From an uncultured Lachnospiraceae bacterium (lineage in GTDB: Bacteria > Bacillota > Clostridia > Lachnospirales > Lachnospiraceae), in the NCBI GenBank assembly GCA_900546325.1, contig URCR01000003.1:61745-125744 (forward strand): 64,000 nucleotides of DNA, given 5' to 3'. Shown piece by piece: positions 7,133 through 14,201 of this stretch; positions within the stretch are counted from its first letter, which is position 1; each line of letters starts with the position of its first letter. The translations under genes and the position numbers were made by a program. The notes beneath the pieces are model-generated. The model was not told the DNA's origin and did no database searches. It saw nothing but the letters and a program-made list of their open reading frames with translations.

Positions 7133-8275
7133 ATGAAAAAGATAGCAATTTTAGGTTCGACAGGCTCTATCGGCACACAGACGTTGGAGGTTGTCAGAGA
7201 AAATAAGGATATCGAAGTATCAGGACTGGCTGCGGGGAATAATATAGAACGACTGGAAGAACAGATCCGCGAATTTTCCCCGAGGCTTGTGGCAGTCTGG
7301 AGTGAAGAGCACGCAAAGGAACTGGCGTACCGGGTCAGAGATCTTGAAGTGAAGATCGTATCTGGCATGGAAGGGCTGATCGAAGTGTCCACGCTTGCGG
7401 AGGTGGAGATCTTAGTGACCGCGATCGTAGGGATGATCGGGATCCGGCCGACGATCGCAGCGATCGAAGCCGGCAAGCATATCGCTCTTGCCAATAAGGA
7501 GACACTTGTGACTGCGGGGCATATCATTATGCCGCTGGCAAAGGAGCATGGCGTATCGATCCTTCCGGTGGACAGCGAGCACAGCGCTATTTTTCAGTCT
7601 TTGCAGGGAGGGCAGGAGAGGGCGCTCCATAAGATTCTGCTCACGGCCTCCGGCGGACCGTTCCGCGGAAGAAGGTGGGAGGATCTTCAGAATGTGCAGG
7701 TGGAAGATGCCTTAAAGCACCCGAACTGGGAGATGGGAAGAAAGATCACGATCGATTCTTCCACAATGGTCAACAAAGGACTTGAGGTGATCGAGGCAAA
7801 GTGGCTCTTCGGAGTGGGGGTGGATCAGATCGAAGTCGTTGTGCAGCCACAGAGCATCATTCATTCGATGGTGGAATATGTGGACGGCGCGGTGATCGCC
7901 CAGCTTGGCACGCCGGATATGAAGCTTCCGATCCAGTATGCACTTTATTATCCGGAACGCAGGTATCTGCCGGGTGACAGACTTGATTTCAGAGGACTTG
8001 CCCAGCTGACATTTGAGGAGCCGGATCTGGAGACGTTCTACGGTCTGCGGCTGGCATACGAGGCGGGAAGAGCAGGCGGAAGTCTTCCGACGGTGTTTAA
8101 TGCTGCCAATGAGAAGGCCGTGAGCAAGTTTTTGAACCGCGAGATCAGATTTTTGGAGATACCGGAGATGATCCAGGCATGTATGGAGGCACATAACAAT
8201 ATTGCAGATCCTTCTGTGGATGAGATACTACGGACAGAAGCAGAGACTTATGACTATATAGAAAGCAGGTGGTAA
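7133..8275 (+). CDS. dxr: 1-deoxy-D-xylulose 5-phosphate reductoisomerase
   Basis: 380 residues. NADPH-dependent second step of the MEP isoprenoid pathway. Seen: N-terminal Rossmann GSTGSIGTQTL, LANKETLV, the metal/substrate region PVDSEHSAIFQ, GGPFRG, and KHPNWEMGRKITIDSS. The ATG at 7133 lies 9 bases after cdsA with AGGTGA in place; an in-frame GTG at 7124 is a poorer alternative. Pairs functionally with dxs at 42986. Confidence 0.97.
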   Translation: MKKIAILGSTGSIGTQTLEVVRENKDIEVSGLAAGNNIERLEEQIREFSPRLVAVWSEEHAKELAYRVRDLEVKIVSGMEGLIEVSTLAEVEILVTAIVGMIGIRPTIAAIEAGKHIALANKETLVTAGHIIMPLAKEHGVSILPVDSEHSAIFQSLQGGQERALHKILLTASGGPFRGRRWEDLQNVQVEDALKHPNWEMGRKITIDSSTMVNKGLEVIEAKWLFGVGVDQIEVVVQPQSIIHSMVEYVDGAVIAQLGTPDMKLPIQYALYYPERRYLPGDRLDFRGLAQLTFEEPDLETFYGLRLAYEAGRAGGSLPTVFNAANEKAVSKFLNREIRFLEIPEMIQACMEAHNNIADPSVDEILRTEAETYDYIESRW

Positions 8276-8278
8276 CAG

Positions 8279-9313
8279 ATGGGCATTGTTCTTGCCTTGT
8301 TACTTTTTAGTTTTATTGTAATTGTCCACGAACTTGGACATTTTTTACTGGCAAAGAAACATGGGATCGACGTATCGGAATTTTCTCTCGGAATGGGACC
8401 GCGGATCATCAGTTTTGAGCGGGGCGGCACGAGGTATTCGTGGAAGCTTTTACCGTTTGGAGGTTCCTGTATGATGGGGGAAGATGAGATTGACGACCGG
8501 TCGGAGGGAAGCTTTAACAGCAAATCGGTCTGGGCGAGGATCTCTGTCATCGCGGCGGGACCGGTATTCAACTTTATTCTCGCGTTTATCTTCGCGGTGA
8601 TCCTTGTCGCCTGGGTTGGTTATGATCCGCCCGTTGCAGACGAGGTAATTCAGGGATCAGCGGCCGAGGAGGCCGGATTGCAGAAGGGGGATGTCATTGT
8701 GAAGATGAATCACAAGGATATCAACCTCTGGAGAGAGGTACAGGTATATAATCAAGTTCATCAGGGTGAGACAGTTACGGTCACTTATGAGCGGGATGGA
8801 AAAGAACATCAGGTGGATATCAAGCCGCGGATGGATGAAGAAACCGGGATGTATCTGCTCGGCTTGACCGGAAAGGCGCAAAATGAGAAGGCGGATGGAC
8901 TGAAAGCGCTTCAGTATGGCGCCTATGAAGTGAAATATTGGATCTGTACGACACTGGAGGGATTGAAGATGTTTGTCACCGGAAAAGTCGGTCTCGACCA
9001 GATGGCCGGCCCGGTAGGAATCGTGAACCTTGTAGATGATACTTATGAGGCTGCGAAGCCGGCGGGAATGATAATTGTACTCCTGAATCTGATGAACATT
9101 GGAATTTTGTTATCGGCGAACTTAGGGGTGATGAATCTGCTTCCAATTCCGGCGTTAGACGGAGGAAGACTGGTATTTTTGATCCTGGAAGTGATCCGTG
9201 GCAAGCGAGTTGCGCCGGAGAAAGAGGGAATGGTCCATTTTGCAGGATTTGTCCTGCTCTTTGGATTGATGATCGTGATTTTATTCAATGATGTGAAGAA
9301 TCTGTTCCTTTAA
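8279..9313 (+). CDS. rseP: Site-2 intramembrane zinc metalloprotease RseP (RasP)
   Basis: 344 residues. Seen: zinc motif HELGH (H17, H21) in the first membrane segment, a single PDZ domain around residues 110-190 (AAEEAGLQKGD), and the third-ligand motif LLPIPALDGGR in a C-terminal membrane segment. Known: S2P proteases of this family cut membrane-bound anti-sigma factors and remnant signal peptides. The ATG lies 3 bases after dxr, with GGTGG inside the dxr end. Last gene of the pyrH run; in many Firmicutes ispG and polC follow, but not here. Confidence 0.96.
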   Translation: MGIVLALLLFSFIVIVHELGHFLLAKKHGIDVSEFSLGMGPRIISFERGGTRYSWKLLPFGGSCMMGEDEIDDRSEGSFNSKSVWARISVIAAGPVFNFILAFIFAVILVAWVGYDPPVADEVIQGSAAEEAGLQKGDVIVKMNHKDINLWREVQVYNQVHQGETVTVTYERDGKEHQVDIKPRMDEETGMYLLGLTGKAQNEKADGLKALQYGAYEVKYWICTTLEGLKMFVTGKVGLDQMAGPVGIVNLVDDTYEAAKPAGMIIVLLNLMNIGILLSANLGVMNLLPIPALDGGRLVFLILEVIRGKRVAPEKEGMVHFAGFVLLFGLMIVILFNDVKNLFL

Positions 9314-9338
9314 GATTTTTCCGGATAGAAGACAGGTA

Positions 9339-9362
9339 CAGGCGCTCTTTTTGGGGCGCCTG
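9339..9362 (+). terminator. GC-rich hairpin after rseP
   Basis: CAGGCGC (9339-9345) / GCGCCTG (9356-9362) with a T-rich 10-base loop; no T-run directly after it. Probably acts together with the bidirectional terminator just downstream. Confidence 0.45.
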
Positions 9363-9382
9363 CTCTGTGAGAAAATTTATAA

Positions 9383-9424
9383 AAAAAAGAAGTAATCACA
9401 TGACGGTATGATTACTTCTTTTTT
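9383..9424. terminator. Bidirectional terminator between rseP (+) and rpsT (-)
   Basis: Near-perfect 16-bp stem from AAAAAAGAAGTAATCA (9383-9398) to its complement at 9409-9424. The A-run on one side and T-run on the other make it work on both strands: it ends rpsT on the - strand and backs up rseP on the + strand. Confidence 0.85.
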
Positions 9425-9449
9425 ATTTCTATTTGATTAAGCTTTCTGA

Positions 9450-9713
9450 TTAAGCAATCCCGTTAACAGCTTTTGCTAAACGAGAAACTTTTCTGGCGCA
9501 AGTGTTCTTGTGGTAAACACCTTTAGAACCAGCTTTGTTGATCTCAACGATAGCAGCTTTTAAAGCTTCTTCAGCAGCAGCTTTGTCGCTGTTTGCAACA
9601 GCAGTCTCTACTTTTTTCACGTAAGTTTTTACTTTTGATTTGATTGCTTTATTTCTAGCAGCTTTTGTTTCGTTTACTAAGATTCTTTTTTTTGCAGATT
9701 TAATGTTAGCCAA
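9450..9713 (-). CDS. rpsT: 30S ribosomal protein S20
   Basis: 87 residues, exact family length, very rich in Lys and Ala, with N-terminal ANIKSAKKR and C-terminal helix typical of S20, which binds 16S rRNA early in 30S assembly. The start codon is TTG (9711-9713 on the - strand), supported by a strong GGAGGT seven bases upstream; no in-frame ATG alternative exists nearby. Monocistronic and opposite to its neighbours, as is common in Firmicutes, with a consensus promoter and its own terminator. Non-ATG starts are also known for rpsT in other bacteria, where they help feedback control. Confidence 0.97.
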   Translation of the reverse strand: MANIKSAKKRILVNETKAARNKAIKSKVKTYVKKVETAVANSDKAAAEEALKAAIVEINKAGSKGVYHKNTCARKVSRLAKAVNGIA

Positions 9714-9808
9714 ATCCTACACCTCCAAATATGTGATTTTTTCATTTTCCATTCGTTAGGGTAATTCGGCAGATTCGGACACGGACGTTCTGTCGAACAC
9801 ACTTATTC

Positions 9809-9837
9809 AGTTTAATGGATAGAATCTGTTCTGTCAA
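9809..9837 (-). promoter_or_regulatory. Sigma-A promoter of rpsT
   Basis: On the - strand TTGACA (9832-9837), 17-base spacer, TAAACT (9809-9814). Leader of about 90 bases to the TTG start. Confidence 0.8.
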
Positions 9838-9902
9838 TACATATTTCCCATTTTTTTGTAAAAACTATTAAAAAACAGAGTGGAAATGAGGGGAAAAACG
9901 AC

Positions 9903-10871
9903 ATGTTGGAAAACTATAATATTCGTACAGACTTGGCGCTGGAGACAAAGGAGCGGTTTGAGTCGGATCATGTGGAGATCTCGGGTGTGACGGTGGAGGA
10001 AACATACGATGAGGAGAGAGAAATCCGGACGACTCGTGTCGTCGTTGAGACGGAGAACGGGGCGAAGATGATGGGGAAACCGGTCGGCACGTATCTGACG
10101 ATCGAGGCACCGAATATGGCTGTGCCGGATGAAGATTATCACAGAGAGATTTCAAAGAAGCTGGCAGAGGATATCAGGGAACTACTGCCGGAATCAAAAG
10201 AGGAAGTATCTGTTCTTGTAGTAGGCCTCGGCAACCGTGAGGTGACACCGGATGCACTCGGCCCTTATGTGGCGGATCATCTCCATGTCACACGGCATAT
10301 TGTGAAGGAATACGGGAAATACGCCATGGGAAAGGATCAGGCATATCTTGTCAGCGCGGTAGTGCCTGGGGTGACGGGACAGACGGGGATGGAGACGTTA
10401 GAGATCGTGAAGGGGATTGTAAAGGAAACAGACCCGGATCTTGTTGTGGCCATCGATGCACTTGCGGCGAGAAACAGCAAAAGACTGAACCGGACGATCC
10501 AGATCACAGACACCGGGATCTGCCCGGGCTCCGGTGTGGGAAACCACAGACTGGCGCTGAATATGGAAACACTGGGGGTGAAGGTGATCGGGATCGGTGT
10601 TCCGACCGTTGTGGATGCGGTGACGATTGTCAATGATACGATGGAAAACTTCATCGCGGCGCTGGAATCCTCCGAACTGTTGAAAAGTGTAGGGGAAACG
10701 CTGCGCAGCTATAATGAGGCGGAGAAGCAGGAGTTGATCCGGGAATTGATCGCGCCGCATCTGAACGGGATGTATATGACGCCGAAAAATATTGATGACA
10801 CAGTCAAGCGGGTAAGCTTTACGATCTCGGAGGCATTGAATATTCTGTTTTCAGAAGAGACAGCCTCATAA
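9903..10871 (+). CDS. gpr: Spore germination protease GPR
   Basis: 322 residues. GPR cleaves small acid-soluble spore proteins in the first minutes of germination; it is made as a zymogen in the forespore. Seen: N-terminal IRTDLALE (the conserved sequence following the pro-segment), VLVVGLGNREVTPDALGP, and AIDALAARNSKRLNRTIQ, all diagnostic of the family. Only about seven residues precede RTDLA, so the pro-segment looks shorter than the roughly 15-residue one known in Bacillus. Divergent from rpsT; spoIIP follows about 90 bases later, the same order as in Bacillus. Confidence 0.95.
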   Translation: MLENYNIRTDLALETKERFESDHVEISGVTVEETYDEEREIRTTRVVVETENGAKMMGKPVGTYLTIEAPNMAVPDEDYHREISKKLAEDIRELLPESKEEVSVLVVGLGNREVTPDALGPYVADHLHVTRHIVKEYGKYAMGKDQAYLVSAVVPGVTGQTGMETLEIVKGIVKETDPDLVVAIDALAARNSKRLNRTIQITDTGICPGSGVGNHRLALNMETLGVKVIGIGVPTVVDAVTIVNDTMENFIAALESSELLKSVGETLRSYNEAEKQELIRELIAPHLNGMYMTPKNIDDTVKRVSFTISEALNILFSEETAS

Positions 10872-10959
10872 ATTTCTCTTTTGACTCATATAGTTTAAAG
10901 GGCAGGGCGATTGTGGCGGGTTGGACAAGAGCAGAAGAAAATAGCGGGGAAGTGAATGC

Positions 10960-12150
10960 GTGAAAAAGAGATGGAAGCTGACGGAGACGGGAAGTATGAC
11001 TGGGAAGATCGCAGTCTTTCTTGTGTTTTTATGTATTTTGCAAAATATGGGTGCAGTTTTTGACAGAAAAGCAGTGGCAAAGGATGTACAGAGGCGGGCA
11101 GAGGAAGAGTATCTGCCTGCCCTCTCGTATCTCAAGGAAGAACCTGCCCCCTCGCCCGGTGAGTGGATCACAAAGCAGGCGATGCAGATCCTGCCGGCCG
11201 ATGGATATCTGCGGCGCCAGAAAATTTACCAGGCATCGGTGGAGGATGAAGAAACATATGAGATGATCTTAAAGAAGCAGGCGGAGGATGAAAATGAAGT
11301 GGGGGAGGACGGAAAGCTGGTCAATCCCGAGAAGGCAAAGACCGTGGAGGAGCCGCCGAAGACGGCACAGATTCCTCCGGAGATGTCCATAGAGAAACTG
11401 AGGGACTTTGATTATCTGCTCAGCAATTTTTATACGGTGGACAGCGCGACCATGATCGGACCGGATCAGCTGAATGCGGATGATCTTCTGTCGCGGAGCA
11501 TGAAGATTGAAAAGCAGGGGGACGCGCCGAAGGTTCTTATTTTTCACACGCATTCCCAGGAAGCTTTTATCGACTCGGAGGAAGGGGATACAGACACAAC
11601 GATCGTCGGGATGGGGAAACTTCTTGCCGATCGGCTAAATGCTCTTGGAATTCCGACAATCCACCATCCGGGTGTCTACGATCTGATCAATGGGCAGCTG
11701 GACCGGAGCGCGGCATATGAATATGCGGAGGCGGGAGTGCGGCCGATCCTCGAGGAATATCCGAGTATCGAAGTTGTCATCGATCTGCACCGGGACGGTG
11801 TGGGGGAGGATACCCACCTTGTGACGGAAGTGGATGGGAAGCCGACCGCGCAGATCATGTTTTTCAATGGGCTGAGCCGGACGAAGGACAACGGAGATAT
11901 CGCATACCTTCCAAATCCATACATACAGGACAATCTGGCATTTTCTCTTCAGATGAAGCTGGCGGCGGAACAGATGTATCCCGGATTTACAAGAAGGATT
12001 TTCCTCCGCGGTTACCGGTACAGTCTGCACATGCGTCCAAAGTCGCTTCTCGTTGAAGCGGGTGCACAGACAAACACTGTGGAAGAGATGAGAAATGCCA
12101 TGGAACTGCTTGCGGTGACACTTCAGAAAGTGATCACAGAAGGACAGTAA
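10960..12150 (+). CDS. spoIIP: Stage II sporulation protein P (engulfment peptidoglycan hydrolase)
   Basis: 396 residues. SpoIIP is a membrane-anchored amidase/endopeptidase that works with SpoIID and SpoIIM to thin septal peptidoglycan during engulfment. Seen: one N-terminal membrane segment (about residues 15-33), a variable acidic linker rich in Glu/Lys to about residue 165, then the amidase domain with FHTHSQEAF, HHPGVYD and VIDLHRDG supplying the zinc and catalytic residues. Start is GTG at 10960 after GGGGAAGTGA. Follows gpr. Confidence 0.94.
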   Translation: MKKRWKLTETGSMTGKIAVFLVFLCILQNMGAVFDRKAVAKDVQRRAEEEYLPALSYLKEEPAPSPGEWITKQAMQILPADGYLRRQKIYQASVEDEETYEMILKKQAEDENEVGEDGKLVNPEKAKTVEEPPKTAQIPPEMSIEKLRDFDYLLSNFYTVDSATMIGPDQLNADDLLSRSMKIEKQGDAPKVLIFHTHSQEAFIDSEEGDTDTTIVGMGKLLADRLNALGIPTIHHPGVYDLINGQLDRSAAYEYAEAGVRPILEEYPSIEVVIDLHRDGVGEDTHLVTEVDGKPTAQIMFFNGLSRTKDNGDIAYLPNPYIQDNLAFSLQMKLAAEQMYPGFTRRIFLRGYRYSLHMRPKSLLVEAGAQTNTVEEMRNAMELLAVTLQKVITEGQ

Positions 12151-12171
12151 AACAGTTGTTTAAAGTAGAAA

Positions 12172-12183
12172 GAACAGCTGTTC
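12172..12183. promoter_or_regulatory. LexA-like palindrome upstream of the topoisomerase promoter
   Basis: GAACAGCTGTTC is a perfect 12-bp palindrome matching the Gram-positive SOS box core GAAC-N4-GTTC. It ends 10 bases before the -35 hexamer of the parE promoter. The same core is expected about once per 65 kb by chance, so this is a candidate only. Confidence 0.4.
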
Positions 12184-12193
12184 GAAAATAAAG

Positions 12194-12222
12194 TTGAAAA
12201 TCCTGCATATTTGTGGTAGAAT
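12194..12222 (+). promoter_or_regulatory. Sigma-A promoter of the topoisomerase operon
   Basis: TTGAAA (12194-12199), 17-base spacer, TAGAAT (12217-12222), about 40 bases before the start codon. Confidence 0.75.
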
Positions 12223-12262
12223 GTGTGAAGCTTTGATAAAGAACGTGAAAGGACAGGGGTAA

Positions 12263-14185
12263 ATGGCTAAGAAAAATACATATGATGCAGATAGTATTTC
12301 GGTGCTCGAAGGACTGGAGGCAGTCCGGAAGCGTCCGGGAATGTATATAGGAAGTGTGTCTACAAAAGGACTGAACCATCTGATTTATGAGATCGTGGAC
12401 AATGCGGTGGATGAGCATCTCGCCGGATTCTGCGATAAGATCAGTGTCTTTCTGGAGAAAGACGGTTCTGCTACGGTGGAGGACAATGGCCGTGGGGTTC
12501 CGGTCGGCATGCACCAGAAGGGGATCTCCGCGGCGCGGCTTGTCTATACGACACTTCACGCAGGAGGGAAATTTGACGACTCGGCATACAAGACAAGCGG
12601 CGGGCTCCATGGAGTCGGTTCGTCGGTTGTCAATGCATTGTCAGAATATATGGATGTGAAGATCAGCCGGGACGGCGGGGTACACCATGACCGGTATGAG
12701 CGGGGGATTCCGGTCATAGAGCTGGAGGACGGACTTCTCCCGGTGATCGCCAAGACGAGAAAGACCGGGACACTTGTGAACTTTCGGCCGGATGGGGAGA
12801 TTTTTGAGAAGACGAGATTTAAGGCGGATGAAGTGAAGAGCCGTCTGCATGAGACCGCGTATCTGAATCCGGAATTGACGATCATCTTCGAAGACCGGAG
12901 AGCGGAGCAGACGGAGCACATTGAGTTCCATGAGCCGGATGGAATCATCGGGTTTATCAAGGATATGAATCAGAAAAAAGAGATGGTACATGAGCCGGTC
13001 TATTTCCGGGGAGAGGCAGAGGGGATTGAGGTGGAAGTGGCATTTCAGTATGTCAATGAGTTCCATGAAAATGTACTCGGTTTCTGCAACAATATTTACA
13101 ATGCGGAGGGCGGCACCCATCTGACCGGATTTAAGACGACCTTTACAACGGTCATCAATCAGTATGCGAGGGAACTTGGAATTTTAAAAGAGAAGGATTC
13201 CAATTTTACCGGGGCGGATATCCGAAACGGGATGACGGCGATCGTCTCTGTGAAGCACCCGGATCCGAGGTTCGAGGGGCAGACGAAGACGAAGCTTGAC
13301 AATCCGGATGCGTCAAAAGCCACAGGGAAGGTGACCGGGGAGGAGATCGTCCGTTATTTTGACCGGAACCTCGAGACGCTGAAGAAGGTGATCGGCTGTG
13401 CAGAGAAAGCGGCGAAGATCCGCAAGACAGAAGAACGGGCGAAGACAAATCTTCTGACAAAGCAGAAATATTCGTTTGACAGCAACGGAAAGCTTGCAAA
13501 CTGCGAGAGCCGCGATGCGTCAAAATGTGAGATCTTTATCGTTGAGGGAGATTCGGCGGGGGGATCTGCAAAAACTGCGCGTGACCGGATGTACCAGGCG
13601 ATCCTGCCGATCCGCGGAAAGATTCTGAATGTGGAGAAGGCGAGTATCGATAAGGTGCTGGCAAATGCGGAGATCAAGACGATGATCAATGCGTTTGGAT
13701 GTGGATTTTCAGAAGGATATGGCAATGACTTCGACATCAGTAAGCTCCGGTATGACAAGATCATCATCATGGCGGATGCGGATGTGGACGGAGCACATAT
13801 TTCCACGCTGCTTCTGACCTTGTTCTACCGATTCATGCCGGAACTGATCTTTGAGGGACATGTCTACATTGCGATGCCGCCGCTTTATAAGGCGATGCCG
13901 AAGAAGGGCGAGGAAGAGTACCTGTATGACGATAAGGCACTGGAACAGTATCGGAAGCGTCAGACCGGTCCGTTTACGCTCCAGAGATACAAAGGTCTCG
14001 GAGAGATGGATGCGGAGCAGCTCTGGGAGACAACATTGAATCCGGAGACGAGAATGTTAAAACTGGTAGAGATTGAAGATGCGAGAATGGCATCCAGCGT
14101 GACTGAGATGCTGATGGGAAGCGATGTTCCGCCGAGGCGCGCATTTATCTATGAGAATGCGGCAGAGGCAGAACTGGATATATAG
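12263..14185 (+). CDS. parE: Type II DNA topoisomerase subunit B (probably topoisomerase IV ParE)
   Basis: 640 residues. Seen: GHKL ATPase (EIVDNAVDEHLAG, DNGRGVPVG, SGGLHGVGSSVVNALS) in residues 1-220, transducer domain, TOPRIM metal motifs EGDSAGGSAK and DADVDGAHIS, and the C-terminal RYKGLGEMD. Forms the ATPase/TOPRIM half of a heterotetramer with the next gene, 16 bases downstream. GyrB and ParE are hard to tell apart by eye. I prefer ParE because true gyrBA normally sits near dnaA/recF in this group and because the partner lacks a recognisable GyrA box. Alternative: a second gyrase-like pair. Confidence 0.8.
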   Translation: MAKKNTYDADSISVLEGLEAVRKRPGMYIGSVSTKGLNHLIYEIVDNAVDEHLAGFCDKISVFLEKDGSATVEDNGRGVPVGMHQKGISAARLVYTTLHAGGKFDDSAYKTSGGLHGVGSSVVNALSEYMDVKISRDGGVHHDRYERGIPVIELEDGLLPVIAKTRKTGTLVNFRPDGEIFEKTRFKADEVKSRLHETAYLNPELTIIFEDRRAEQTEHIEFHEPDGIIGFIKDMNQKKEMVHEPVYFRGEAEGIEVEVAFQYVNEFHENVLGFCNNIYNAEGGTHLTGFKTTFTTVINQYARELGILKEKDSNFTGADIRNGMTAIVSVKHPDPRFEGQTKTKLDNPDASKATGKVTGEEIVRYFDRNLETLKKVIGCAEKAAKIRKTEERAKTNLLTKQKYSFDSNGKLANCESRDASKCEIFIVEGDSAGGSAKTARDRMYQAILPIRGKILNVEKASIDKVLANAEIKTMINAFGCGFSEGYGNDFDISKLRYDKIIIMADADVDGAHISTLLLTLFYRFMPELIFEGHVYIAMPPLYKAMPKKGEEEYLYDDKALEQYRKRQTGPFTLQRYKGLGEMDAEQLWETTLNPETRMLKLVEIEDARMASSVTEMLMGSDVPPRRAFIYENAAEAELDI

Positions 14186-14201
14186 TTAGGTGAGGTAAAA
14201 T

